DNA from: Panicum virgatum
Lineage: Eukaryota; Streptophyta; Magnoliopsida; Poales; Poaceae
DNA length: 64,000 bases
Assembly: GCF_016808335.1 (NCBI RefSeq)
Contig: NC_053148.1
Span: 67,001-131,000 of the forward strand
Direction: 5' to 3'
The position numbers were made by a program, and so were the translations under genes. A model generated the notes under the pieces. It did no database searches. It was not told the DNA's origin and saw only the letters and a list, made by a program, of their open reading frames with translations. This document shows, in pieces, positions 1 through 12,192 of the stretch; position 1 is the stretch's first letter; each line of letters begins with the position of its first letter.

Positions 1-320
1 TAACCCCGGCCTAATTATTGGTCATTTTCACGTTTGCACATATATTTTGGAGGAACTTCGTTTTTGTAGGTTTTTGGCCTATTTTGGAGCATGAAACGAC
101 AAGGCCCGTGATCGAGCGCTAACACGGAGAAAGACGAAGGCCAAAGCCCAAAGGGAGGACCAAAGCCCATGTTAATTCGAAGCCCATTCACGCACATCCA
201 TCCTCCAAGAGAGCCCAAAGGACCGAGCCCACGAAGATGAGATCAAGATACTTTGGGATTAAGCAAAGCTAATGAAGATTTAAGGAAGGATTCCATATCC
301 TATCCTTTACTTGAAGATAT

Positions 321-548
321 CTCCAAGATAACGACGTCCAAAGGGGTGCAATCGTGAAGGACAGAAACTCTAGAAGATGCGAGGAGTCTACACACGAAAG
401 ATGAGACCGAGGCGAGCCCGAAACAGGGTAGGCCGCTCCAAGATAACGACGTCCAAAGGGGTGCAATCGTGAAGGACAGAAACTCTAGAAGATGCGAGGA
501 GTCTACACACGAAAGATGAGACCAAGGCGAGCCCGAAACAGGGTAGGC
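321..548 (+). repeat. 115-bp tandem duplication upstream of the LTR TATA box
   Basis: The block starting at 321 (CTCCAAGATAACGACG) starts again at 436, a period of 115 bp, and the two units differ by about one base over some 110 bp. The duplication ends about 60 bp upstream of the TATA box at 612. Near-identity points to a recent event. Its position suggests U3/enhancer duplication in the LTR (inference). Confidence 0.9.
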
Positions 549-611
549 CGGCCGGCCTAGCCCGTTTCTGAGGCGGTTTGGCCTCCCCTTCGACCGGTGG
601 CTTCCTCGGCT

Positions 612-619
612 TATAAATA
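612..619 (+). promoter_or_regulatory. Probable LTR TATA box
   Basis: TATAAATA lies just upstream of a GC-rich leader-like stretch, in a sequence that ends about 860 bp later at a primer binding site. This is the expected position for the U3/R promoter of the LTR. Confidence 0.5.
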
Positions 620-1476
620 GCTCGCACCTTATTCAACTCGAAGCATCCATCCACCCAGAACTCGACGAAAACCTAGGGCCAAGACCGGAGGGAGACGACG
701 GCCGCCGCAAGTCTTCGAAGTTGTCTAGGAGATGGCTTAGGCTGACCCTAGCCGTCGTGGCCTCCCTGCGTGGTTGTGCCATGGCGGAGTTCATGAGCTA
801 GTTGGATTCATCGATGGTGTGCACGTGGCGGTGATGATCCAAACAAATCTATAATGTGAGTAATGATAATCATGTCTTCCGAATCTATTAGCAATCATGT
901 TCTCTCTTTCGATTTCGTTCTTCTCTTTGGGTTTGCTTCATCTTAGATCTATTATCGAGATAGATCGCTTAGCATGATCTTGGAGTCATGGTGGCTAGAG
1001 GTTCATGGCGGAACTACCAAAGGGGGTTCGACTTGCTTCAGGGTACTTTTGTCAAAAGGGGTGGCGTCGTGACAGGGCGTTGCCACTAAGTAGGTGGGGT
1101 ATCGAGGGATCGGATTGGAGATTTTGGGTTTAAAGATGCTTTTGATTGAGATGCATGATTTATCCGCTTGTTAGCTTGAACTACAACTAGATGACGATGG
1201 ACCTAGTCATTTCTTTGGTTTTGCTATGATTAAGCCTATGTTCATGGATGAGATCAACCTTTACATATCACTCATATCTATTAAAGGTTTACCCTTTATA
1301 AGCAATCAATGCTTCATGTTAGGATAGATCCATTAGATTAGATGGAAAACCTTAGGTAGTTCTTTGTGGATCCATGGATTGATAAACCTTGGGGGAATAC
1401 TCTAAGGGAAAATCTACACGAACCGTGCGCTTGCGGTATACAAATCGGGGCGCTAAGGAGCGTCAACAAGCTTTTC

Positions 1477-1494
1477 TGGTGCCGTTGCCGGGGA
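1477..1494 (+). other. Primer binding site, tRNA-Asp type
   Basis: TGGTGCCGTTGCCGGGGA differs by one base from the sequence complementary to the 3' end of plant tRNA-Asp (TGGCGCCGTTGCCGGGGA), a primer site used by several plant Ty3 elements. It marks the end of the 5' LTR at about 1475. Confidence 0.65.
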
Positions 1495-1974
1495 TCGGCA
1501 ACACGAACCCTAGGGCGATCTATCTAGTTTTTGGACTAACCCTAATTTTATTATTGCATATATCCTGTGTTTCTTGTTTGTGTCCATGAATGTAGGTAAA
1601 ACCCTAGACACAAAGTGATTGAGAAGTTCTCAACGTCCGTACTTTGATAAGTTCAATCTCACTCAAGCAAGTTGATGGCTACGTGAAGACCCGCTCTTTA
1701 GTGGTAGGTGCTAACTTTTGTTAGTGGCCCAGCATCCGCTAGCGAGTCCCCACTCCCCAAAGCAAAAGATGATAAATAAGGTACGCCGCCGTGTCAATTG
1801 ATTTTAAAGACTAATGTTTTTGGAAAAAAATTATTTGTTCAAGCAATATGTAGGAAGCATGCTCGCGAAGAAAATCGTGCGATCGGATCATCATCATCTC
1901 CAAAGTGTTACTGTTGTAATGAATTTTTCGTCCAAGATTAGAGAAGTATCATGAGAAAATAATAGATTATTTTT

Positions 1975-2990
1975 AAGCTCCATTAAGTCTACTTTCCAAT
2001 GCATCAAGAATCGTGAATTTTGGAGATCGGTGTGAAGAGTTATGGTAAAATCTTTCAACGCTGCGCGTTCTAAAATGTCTCGGGACAGAGTGTAGTGCCG
2101 GAGTAAAACGACCATAACTTCTTCATCCGGAGTCCATTTGGGATCAATGACCACTCGTTAAAAAGGTAATTTCATAAGGCTTTCTATGGAGTAGAATTTT
2201 GGTACATGTTCTGTGCAGGATGATAAAGGAATTCAACGAAGAAAAGGCAGCAACAAACAATGGAGAAAGTGATGACGATGTCGCAAGATATTTGGAGAAC
2301 CTTGTGCACAAAAGTTGATGATTCGAAGTTGACCAACGCTAGAGGAAACAAGATTAGAGGAACCATGATGCCGCCCATCTTCTCCATGGGATGCTCAAGA
2401 AGCTTCTAGTCGAGTGCAATCAAAGAAAGAGACCGCTCTAATCATCGACACAAAGCACGGGAGCCTCCTTCGATCCCGACACCTTAGGCAAAGCCAGAAC
2501 CATGGAGATGACCATTGGAGCCATGCTACTCGCTGGTGAATCAATGGTGAAGACCTTGAAGCCAAGGATGCACAACAAGATGCTCTGAAGACCACAAGAT
2601 GAAGATCATCGACATCTTCGGATTGATTCGTAAGAAGTCATTGTTATCATCAATATTCTGCTCAACCTCAGAAGCAAATAACAGCATATTTTTGAATATT
2701 CAAAAGCTCCACGAAGTTCCCGTCCCAACGAATCAAGAACCAAGTCAATCGGAGATTCCTACAAGCGGGTATGGCCAAAACATTGAAGGTTGTGCACTCT
2801 GAAAATTTCTGGACAGCACGCAGCGCCAAAAGTGAAACGGGCATAACTCCCTCGTTTGGACTCCGTTTAAAGCGAATGACCACTCGTTCGAAAGGTAATT
2901 TCATAAACTTTTCAATAGAGCTATATTTTGGTATATGTTCTGTTGAGTATATAGGAGAGATTCTATGAAGAAGAGGCAGGAGCAACACGA
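1975..2990 (+). repeat. Two degenerate copies of a leader unit (period about 729 bp)
   Basis: The motif AATGACCACTCGTT occurs at 2146-2159 and 2875-2888. Related flanks surround both: a CATAACT...GGACTCCGTTT-like stretch before, then AAAGGTAATTTCATAA and a TTTTGGTA(C/T)ATGTTCTG stretch after. A third, more diverged relative lies beyond the Tekay insertion near 15800 (GGCATAACTCTCTCAATTGGA). No protein frame is conserved between the copies, so I read them as amplified non-coding leader sequence. Confidence 0.6.
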
Positions 2991-3773
2991 TGAGAACAAG
3001 ATAGAGAAGATGACGATGACAACAATGAAGGGGAGCTTGGGCGATGTTTTCATTAAGTGTACATGATAAAATTCAGAGGCTTGGAGCAGAGGAAGAACCC
3101 CAATGATATTGGCAAATGAAGGCACAAGTGGTCGACCTTAGACAAACAAAGATGTTACAAACAAACCACGACGGATTACAAGAGTGCAATATTCAACACA
3201 TGGAGACTTGAGAAGCAAATCACGACGGACCACGAAGAGTGCATCAAGATGACATCTCGCACAAAGCACCACGACTCCAATGAGTATGAAAAAGCTCCGA
3301 GGCTAAGGTATACAGTGAATTCTCAAGATTCTATTGGTTTTGTTGATAATCTTTAAAAATCTCATGCTCGAACCGATAGTCGGAATGAAAGTTTAAATTC
3401 TATGCCTTGATCTTTTCATGATGATAGGCTAGAGTTTCTTGAGAAGGTTGATTTCATGCTTAAAGAACCTCTGCCTAATAATGAGCTCCGCGCTATGCAA
3501 GAAACACATGCTGCATTTAATTACACTATGCCTTGTTGATGAAATTTAATTGAGGATGTGATTATGTTGCATATGTTTACAAATAATTGCAAATCTCGAT
3601 CTTACTTTGCGCTTGGTCAAGCCCATGACCGTAAAAGAGCACATGTCAGGAGAAGCCCCGAATTTCACTAACCATGCAGGACATGAAACTCAAATGATGA
3701 GGAGAAAAATTGTGCCCAAAATTTTGAACACCATCATTAACATCTTCAAGTTTCAAAAACGGACGTCGCTAAG

Positions 3774-6700
3774 TGTAACACCCTAATTTAAATTCCAGCT
3801 TTTTATAATAAATTTAATTAGCTTTATTTAATTTTCTAAGGTTTATTGTGTTAGACTTGCATTTAATCTAAAATTTTGTTCCTTAAGTAATTAAAATTTT
3901 ATCATAGGTTTAAATTTTGGTGTTGCATTCATGCTGGTGCATAGTTTTAATTATTTGAGTGTGGTTTGAATTCAAATTTGTATTTGAATTCAAACTTTGT
4001 TTGATTTAGAAATAGAAAAAGAAGAGGAAATAGAATAGAAAAGAAACCCAGAGAACCCAGCCCAAAACCCCAACAACCGGCCCAACCCATTCCCTCTTTC
4101 TCCCTCTCCCAGCGGCCCACTTTCCACCACGGCCCAGCCCTTCACTCTGCTGGCCCAGCGCCATTCCAGCTCAGCCCAGCGACGCGCCGGCCCAGCAACC
4201 GCGCAGCCCAACCCGAGCTAGGCCCAGCTCCCTCTCTCCCTTTTCTGCAGGCCCACTCCCCCGCGCTCGCCCCGCACGACCCGGCGACCAGCGCCCAGGC
4301 CCGCGTCGCCCTTCCCCTCGCTGCCAGCCGGGCCCACCTGTCAGCTCCGCCTTCCTCGCCGCGCAACTGCCGCGCCGCGTCACCGTGATCCCCGGCGGCC
4401 TTCCATGCCGAGCCCGGACGCCGAGATCCCCGCGCTAGCCCCTTTAAACCGCCCCGCGACCCCCTGCACCCTCCTCCTCTCCTCAGCCGCCACCACAAAC
4501 CCTAGAGCGCAGCCACGCCGAGCGCCGCCGCGCTGTAGCTCTGCGCCGCCGCCCCGGCCAAACCCCGCCACCGCTCTGCCTTGGCACCAGAAGACTCCTC
4601 GGCCCCGCTCTGCTCGACCTAGAGCCCTGCTCGCGCCGAATTTGCGCCGGAGACCACCATCGCAGGTAAGCGGGTTTCCGAGCAATCCCATGCCGCCGGC
4701 GTGATTCGGCCCTTCCTGACCCGGTTCCACCTCTGCAGCACCCTGATGCGTCGATTGGAGAGGATCCGAGGCTCGGAAGACCACTGCAGCGACCCGGAGC
4801 GCGAACTCCGTCCGTGCGCCTCCGCCCGTGCTCGCCGCCGGCTCGTCTGCGTCACGCCCCCGTCCACCTCGAGTCCCTGGTGAGCTTCGCCATGTTCCTC
4901 TCTCTCTTTTGCGCTAGAACCCGAGCCCTAGGACCACCAGACGCCCGCGCACCGGCGAGCCCTACACCGCCGAACCGCCATCCTCGGCGAGCTTCATTCT
5001 CGAAGCCTCGAACCCACCTCCTGACGCCACCAGTGGCTTACGCATACAGCGTAGGTGCCTCCCGACCCAGCCCCCATTCGAATCCGCCCCGGGAAGACCG
5101 AGTTCGGTATTCTCCGGTGCAGCGCCGCCACGGGAGCACGCCGCCGGCGCTGCCAGCGCCGCCGCCCGCGCCCCTTTCACCCTGAGCCGCCAGATCTTGG
5201 ATCAACGCACACGATTAGATCCAAAGGCCATCAAACCCGAACCATCCGATCCAGAACCAAGCGCCCAGATTCAAAGATACTGGTTCAGCCTGTCACATTT
5301 GCTAAATAGCCCCTTTGCTTTCCGAGATTCAACCCGCAGTCCAGGCTTATTCAAAAGTATTTACTCTAGGTCCTGTTTTTAATGTTTTTACCCCTGAGCT
5401 TCTTTAAAATAGAACCCGCCGTCCTGCTCTGGTAGATTTGCGAGTTAGACCCCGGATCTAGCTGTTAATTATGTTTTAGTCCTCGGTTTTTGTAGAAAAC
5501 CCCCTGGAACTTAGTTTTTCTCGCAGATAAGCCCCTAGAACTTGTTTTTAGCCTAGATTATGCGTTTTAGCTCCGTTTTAGACGTTCTTTATGTCCACGC
5601 GATCGTTGTAACGCGTAGAATAGTCTTAGATTAGTTTAGTGTGCTGTTTTTATGTATTGATGTACTGTTTCTTAGCTTTTGTTATTGTTTGCTTGTATGC
5701 TTATTGTTGTGCCTTGTTTTTAGCCATGTGTTCGTGAGTAGACGTTGAGCTACCGGAGAAGCCCCAGTACCAGTACCCGGAGCAGCCGTCTTCTGACCAC
5801 TTTGAGCAGCAGCAGGAGCAGTACGAGGAAGGCAAGTGTAACATGAACAACCTATCACTTTTATATACAATTTCATACTGCATTTTAATATTGTATGCCT
5901 ATAAGGATTTCCTAGCCACTTTATATCCTTTATATATATCCTTTGGGTTGCATTTTGGTTAGTTGTGCTAGGTGCCGCGCTATAACACACTTGGTCCTTT
6001 TTAATTAAATTGATTAATGGTTTACTTGAACTTAATTCTGAGAGTGGCCCTCTGTGTGGCTTGAGTGGCTCACATCTCGTTAAAATTGGTTTTTGTTAGA
6101 AACATGGTTTAGGGGGCCAACACGGTGCTTAGTGCTTGGTTGGCCACTCTCCATAAGGACCGGTTCATAGAGCGACAACCTGGGACAACAGCGCTACTAC
6201 AAGACTGGAATGTGACGGTCTTGGCTTACTAATTAGGTCTTTTTGGTTTGGAGTAACTTACCTACGGGGCAAAGGGTGGTAAGCTTCAATGGTCCCTGCT
6301 CCTCCGGCTGGTCTGTGCTTGGTTTGTGCACCTGTGCTTGTACCCTCATGAGGTGGGCCCCATCGTCGCCGATCCAACTCTTCGCGGTTACGCCTTACCA
6401 ACGAGATCCTTTGTAACGGCCTCGTAGGGAGTTTGCTAGTCATCTCACCTAAGGAAGTGTGATGAACCACTAGCGTAGCTCACGACTTGTGGGTAAAGAT
6501 GTGCAACCTCTGCAGAGTGTAAAACTGGTATACTAGCCGTGCTAACGGTCATGAGCGGCCCAGATCCTCCTTTTGATTAGTGGGGTTATCTCCTTCCGAC
6601 GAGGGAGGTGCCTCTCGGGGTTACCTTGGTGGTTTTGGTTTGGTTCTCAGTAGTAACATGGTTAATCTTGATTAATTACTATATAACTGGGTTAATGGTA

Positions 6701-7187
6701 ATTCATCAACTCGTAGTAGATTGCTTTAATAAAATTTTGCCAAGACTTAAAAGCTAATGCAGTCAGTCAGCCAACCTAGAGCCTCATAGTTTGTGTTATA
6801 CTTGTTGAGTACAAGTTGTGTACTCACTCTTGCCTCTTCTCTACTTTTTCCTCTTGTATACGCTACTGCTGCTCAGTTCCTGCCGACACGAGGGAGTTCG
6901 CTCAGTGCTACCAGGACTACGAGGACTTCTAGGCATTCGTCTCCCAGTCGACGTCCCTGTGGCGCCCTGCTCAGCTTCGGAGAGTTTTTATCGTATTTGA
7001 ACTTCGCTTCCGCTGTATCAGACATTTTTGTCATTTATGTAATAAATACATTCGTATTCACTTTATTATATCTTTTTACGTGATATGTGCTGTGATATAC
7101 TATTCATTCTATTGTATATACGTGTGACTTGATCCTGGCACGTATATGATTGCTCGGTTTATGTTCTTTTATAAACCGGGTGTTACA
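3774..7187 (+). repeat. 5' LTR of the Tekay element (3414 bp)
   Basis: The LTR is bounded by TG...CA within an inverted TGTAACACCC/GGGTGTTACA pair. A GC-rich block (about 4060-5190) resembles a grass housekeeping-gene promoter and 5' UTR. It has many GGCCCA/TGGGCC motifs between 4078 and 4340, CACCTGTCAG near 4340, AAACCCTAG at about 4498, and a canonical intron candidate with CAG/GTAAGC near 4665 and CTCTGCAG near 4738. Short open frames here (for example 4405-4704) are proline- and arginine-rich by composition and are not taken as genes. Confidence 0.95.
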
Positions 7188-7190
7188 GAG

Positions 7191-7203
7191 TGGTATCAGA
7201 GCC
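7191..7203 (+). other. Primer binding site, initiator tRNA-Met
   Basis: TGGTATCAGAGCC lies three bases after the 5' LTR end and is complementary to the 3' end of plant initiator tRNA-Met, the usual primer of Tekay and many copia elements. Confidence 0.95.
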
Positions 7204-7753
7204 ATATCGACTGTAGGACGAAGCCTAGATAGAACTGGTCGAGTTTTAGGACTTCTTCTCTCCAATCCTTACCTGCTGAAACTATTTTACTATTATACCC
7301 CTTGAATTCTATGACTTTTACCCGCCTTGATTTCTCTCTCTAAAGAATAGTTTTCGTAGATTTTGGCCTGAATCAGTTATCTGACCACCATGAGTATAAG
7401 CTAGGTGACCCTTTTATAATAATACGATAGCACGTTCCACGACGCGTTGTGTTAGTCAAGTCGTATGTTAAACTCGGCTAACTCGTGAAAATTGTCTGCT
7501 TGTTATTATGCTACATGTTTGATTTGGATTTTTGAATGATTGCATAGCTTAGTAGTTTAAATTTGTTTAAAGAAAATCACTCTTATGTAAAGTTAACTAA
7601 TTAATAAAATGAGTTAGATCGTTGGGGGTAAAATAGTCCACTCTATCCTGTCTACTTTATCATGGCTGAGTCTTTTTCCGCAAAGAGTTATCATATCCAT
7701 CTAAATTTATTCCTGCAATATCCTTACTCGTGAAATCTTTTGTTCAAAATCAG

Positions 7754-10700
7754 ATGGTGAACACCAGGCGTGGTTCTAAACAGCAGGGGCAGAACAACCA
7801 GGGTCAGAACACCCAGGGGACTGGGATCCCGATGCCTCCGCCTTTGACTCCAGAGCAGTACTTCCAGCTCCAGATGCAGATGATGGCTACCCTGAACAAC
7901 ATGGTTCAGGCACTTCAGTAGGCTCACACTCAGCCTCCGCCTCCTCCACCGCCGCAGCCTCGCGACAGGCGTGCTGAGTTTCTAAGGGGTCACCCGCCGA
8001 CGTTTTCTCACACGTCCGACCCTCTTCAGGCTGACGACTGGCTCCGTGCAGTGGAGCGCCAGCTGGACATCGCCCAGTGCGATGATCGTGAGCGTGTCTT
8101 GTACGCAGCAGGACAGCTGCGAGGGGCAGCTTTGGACTGGTGGGAGTCCCACATAGTTCAGGACCGCGCCTTATGAATCTTGAGTTAATCTTTCGATATC
8201 TGTCTGTCTTTTTTCACTTCAGGTGACTATGTCGGTCACGGAGTATCGTGATCGCTTTCTGCAGCTTGCTCGCTACGCCCCTGCCGATGTTGCGGATGAC
8301 CGCAAGAAGCAGGAGCACTTCATAGAGGGCCTTGAGGACTACCTCCAGTACGCGCTGCTCAACCTCCGCTTCGACGACTTCAACCATCTGGTTGACAGCG
8401 CGCTCAACACTGAGCGCAAGCACTTGGAGATGGAGGACAAGAAGAGGAAGATTGTCCCCGTTGCTTCCGGCAGCAACACTCGTCCTCGCCTCCAGCCGCC
8501 TCAGCAGTACCAGCAGCAGCAGTACCAGCAGAGGCCGCAGCAGTACCCGCCTCGACAGCAGCAGCAGGCAGGCCAGGGATCGAGGTTACCGGCACCTCCG
8601 GCTCGTGCTCCACCAGCTCCGCCAGCACCTCAGGCTCCACGGCAGGCAGCTCCCCCTGCCGGACAGCAGGCTCAGGGACCCCCTCGCGTCTGCTTTCACT
8701 ACGGCCAGCCGGGGCACTACGCCAACGCTTGCCCCCGGAAGGCGCAGGCGGGACAGCAGGGGCGCCCAGCTCAGCCCAGGGCGCCACTTCAGGGCAGAGT
8801 GAACCACGTGACGGCCGAGTCAGCAGCCGAGGCTCCCAATGTGGTTATTGGTACGTTCATGGTTAATTCATATCTAGCTACAATGCTTTTCGATACTGGT
8901 GCTACGCATTCCTTCATTACTCAGTCTTTTGTCGAGCATCATGGTATTCATACTAGCACATTAAAGAGGTGCCTGTTAGTATCTTCACTGGGAGGACAGT
9001 TGAGGTCTCACACTTACTGCCCGAGAGTCAGTGTTTCCTTGAGGGGAGTAGAGTTCTGTACTGATCTGATGGTGCTAGACACCAAGGGCATTGATGTCAT
9101 TCTGGGAATGGAGACTCTGGCCAAGTGGGGAGTCCGGATAGATTGTGCTCAGAGGACAGTCTTGCTATCAGCTTCCAGTGGCCAAGAGGTTGTTATCAGT
9201 GTAGTGGAGCCTTCGGGATTTCTTCATCAGATGAAGGCTAGACCCACGGACGGTATTCGCGTGGTGTCTGAATTCCTGGATGTCTTTCCGGATGATCTGC
9301 CAGGTATGCCGCCTGAACGCGCCATTGAGTTTTGTATTGATCTCTTGCCTGGCACAGCTCCTATTGCAAAGCGGCCCTACCGTATGACACCTATAGAGCA
9401 TGAAGAAGTCAAGAAAACTATTGATGAGTTGCTAGCCAAGGGCTATATCCGTCGCAGCTTCTCTCCTTGGGCTTTTCCATTATTGCTAGTAGATAAGAAG
9501 GATGGCTCAAAGAGGATGTGTGTCGATTATCGGGAGCTGAATGCAGTTACTATCAAAAACAAGCATCCACTGCCCCGTATTGAGGATCTCTTCGATCTGC
9601 TTCGAGGTGCTCGTATATTCTCGAAGATTGATCTTCGTTCGGGTTATTTCCAGCTGAGGATCCGTCCTGGGGATATTCTGAAGACGGCATTCACCTGCAA
9701 GTACGGGCTATATGAGTACACGGTCATGTCTTTCGGCTTGACTAATGCCCCGGCTTTCTTCATGCATCTGATGAACATGGTCTTCATGGATTATCTGGAT
9801 GTCTTTGTGGTGATTTTCATTGATGATATTCTGATCTTCTCCAAGACAGAGGAAGTGCATGAGGAGCATCTGAGACTCGTATTGCAGAGGCTGAGAGAGC
9901 ATCAGTTGTATGCCAAGTACAGCAAGTGCGAGTTCTGGATTGACGAGGTTCCATTCCTCGGTCATGTTATCTCTCAGGGAGGCATTGCTGTTGATCCGAG
10001 CAAGGTGAAGGATGTGCTCGAGTGGGAGACACCGCAGACAGTAAAGGAAGTCAGGTCATTCTTGGGCTTAGCTGGATATTATCGGAGGTTCATTGAGAAT
10101 TTCTCCAAGATTGCGAAGCCTTTGACTTCTTTGCTGGAGAAAAATGTGGCTTTCGTGTGGACTGATGAGCGTCAGAGGGCCTTTGATGAGCTGAAGAAAA
10201 GGTTGACTATGGCGCCAGTCCTGACTCTGCCAGACCAGACCAAGAGGTTCACGGTATATTGTGATGCTTCGAAGGATGGTCTTGGGTGTGTTCTGATGCA
10301 GGAAGGCAGAGTGATAGCTTATGCTTCACGGCAGCTACGCTGGCATGAGCTGAATTATCCCACTCATGATCTTGAGTTAGCCGCAGTTGTGCATGCTCTG
10401 AAAATTTGGAGGCATTACTTGTATGGGCAGCGGTGTGATATCTACACTGATCACAAGAGCCTCAAGTACATTTTCACGCAGAATGAGCTGAACATGCGGC
10501 AGAGGAGATGGTTAGAGTTGGTCAAGGACTATGACCTGGAGATTCACTATCATCCGGGTAAGGCCAATGTTGTAGCAGATGCTCTGAGCAGAAGAAGTTA
10601 TGTCAACATGGCCGTGGCTTTCCAGATGCCTCCAGAGTTATGCGAGGAGTTCGAGCAGTTGAGTCTGGGCTTCTTGCATCATACCTCCAGTGCAGCGTTT

Positions 10701-12156
10701 GAGGCAGTACCGACTCTAGAGTCAGAGATCAGGTAGCATCAGAAGGAAGATGAGAAGCTGCAGGAGATCCGTGAGTTGCTCAAGAAGGGCAAGGCTCCTC
10801 ATTTCAGAGAGGATGATCAGGGTACCTTGTGGTACAAGAACCGGATCTGTGTGCCAGATGTGAATGATCTCCGGAAGTTGATTCTGAGTGAGGCCCATGA
10901 TACAGCTTACTCTATTCATCCGGGCAGCATGAAGATGTACTATGATCTGAAGGAACGTTTCTGGTGGTATGGGATGAAGCATTCAGTGGCAGAGTATGTG
11001 GCTATTTGTGACACCTGTCAGCGTGTCAAGGCTGAGCATCAGAGGCCAGCAGGTCTGTTACAGCCTTTGAAGATTCCAGAGTGGAAATGAGAGGAAATCA
11101 CTATGGACTTCATTGTTGGATTGCCTCGTACTCAGAAAGGGTACAACTCCATATGGGTAGTAGTGGATCGTCTGACAAAGGTTGCTCACTTCATTCCAGT
11201 GAACAGTACTTACTCCAGTGCTAGACTTGCAGAGTTGTACATCTCTCGGATTGTCTGCTTGTATGGTGTGCCCAAGAAGATCATATCTGACAGAGGGTCT
11301 CAGTTCACTTCTCGGTTTTGGGAGCAGCTTCATGATTCATTGGATACGAAGCTGCGTTTCAGTACAGGCTTATCACCCTCAGACAGATGGGCAGACAGAG
11401 AGAACCAACCAAGTGTTGGAGGATATGCTGAGAGCTTGTGCTATTCAGTATGGTACTAGTTGGGATAAGTGCATGTCATATGCTGAGTTCTCATATAACA
11501 ACAGCTATCAGGCCAGTCTGAAGAAGTCCCCCTTTGAGGCATTGTATGGCAGAAAGTGCAGGACTCCTCTCTATTGGGATCAGATTGGTGAGAAGCAGCT
11601 CTTTGGCCCTGAGATCATAGATGATGCAGAGTAGATGGTTCAGGTTGTGCGAGAAAATCTGAGGATTGCATAGAGTAGGCAAAAGAGCTATGCAGATGGC
11701 AAATGGAGAGACCTGACTTTCAGTGTTGGTGATCATGTATACCTGAAGGTGTCTCCGATGAGAGGAATCCGCAGGTTTAATGTCAAGGGGAAGTTAGCAC
11801 CTCGGTATGTTGGTCCATTCAAGGTGCTAGAGAGGAAAGGCGAAGTTGCTTATCGCCTGGAGTTGCCCACCAGCCTCTCAAGAGTTCACGATGTCTTCCA
11901 TATATCTCAGCTGAAGAGGTGTCTGCGAGTACCCGAGGAGCAGGCACTACTAGATGGAGTAGATGTGCAGGAAGATCTGACTTATACTGAGCATCCGGTG
12001 AAGATTCTGGAGACATCAGAAAGGGTTACTCGGAACAAGCGCATCAAGATGTGCAGAGTTCAGTGGAGTCATCACAGTGAAGCTGAGGCTACATGGGAGC
12101 GAGAAGATGAGCTAAGGAAGACATATTCAAATCTCTTTGCTAGCCAGCCCAGCTAA
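7754..12156 (+). pseudogene. Tekay gag-pol polyprotein, inactivated
   Basis: The gag start is MVNTRRGSKQ at 7754. The largest intact stretch (8223-10736) holds late gag, a zinc knuckle reading [14 protein letters not shown], protease with [12 protein letters not shown] with the FIDD box, and RNase H. Integrase follows (10737-11640) and a chromodomain ends at 12156 (…FASQPS). Lesions seen: stop at 7919; about 60 bp of unrelated sequence replacing part of gag near 8165-8222; stops at 10734 and 11088; one extra base near 11370 before AYHPQTDGQTER; stops at 11632 and 11671. The second zinc-knuckle cysteine is tyrosine. A family member reads as one frame of about 1450-1550 codons, so this copy cannot make a full polyprotein. 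Confidence 0.93.
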
Positions 12157-12177
12157 ATCTCGGGGACGAAATTTCTT

Positions 12178-12190
12178 TAAGGGGGTAGGG
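12178..12190 (+). other. Polypurine tract of the Tekay element
   Basis: TAAGGGGGTAGGG lies directly before the 3' LTR start at 12193 and is the expected plus-strand priming site. The minus-strand Tekay remnant at 35216-35228 has the same tract. Confidence 0.85.
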
Positions 12191-12192
12191 TC

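Larger units (their letters stand above)
1..3773 (+). mobile_element. Non-coding Ty3-type LTR element, 5' half (split by the Tekay insertion)
   Basis: This stretch has the plan of a large retrotransposon derivative without gag or pol. A TATA box (612-619) lies in the presumed LTR. A primer-binding-site-like sequence follows at 1477-1494, and then a long leader (about 1500-3773) with no conserved coding region. The left LTR boundary is at or before the window start, so LTR length cannot be given. The element resumes at 15613 after the Tekay element; the CTAAG duplication at 3769-3773 and 15608-15612 shows the two parts were once joined. All open frames here are short and match no retrotransposon protein I know. 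LARD-type (large retrotransposon derivative) is my inference; a degenerate Athila-like or other Ty3 relative is possible. Confidence 0.6.

Noticed and set aside
1389..1589. 66-codon frame overlapping the tRNA-Asp-type primer site
   Set aside because: It spans the LTR/leader boundary and matches no gag start.
4142..4784. Several 70-140-codon frames in the GC-rich part of the Tekay LTR, repeated at 12561-13604
   Set aside because: They are in LTR sequence on both strands, differ between copies by frame-neutral and non-neutral changes alike, and have only composition-driven proline/arginine/glycine content.
7191..7203. tRNA-like matches at primer sites (also 1477, 26692, 38265)
   Set aside because: Only the 12-19 bases complementary to tRNA 3' ends are present; no cloverleaf, so not tRNA genes.
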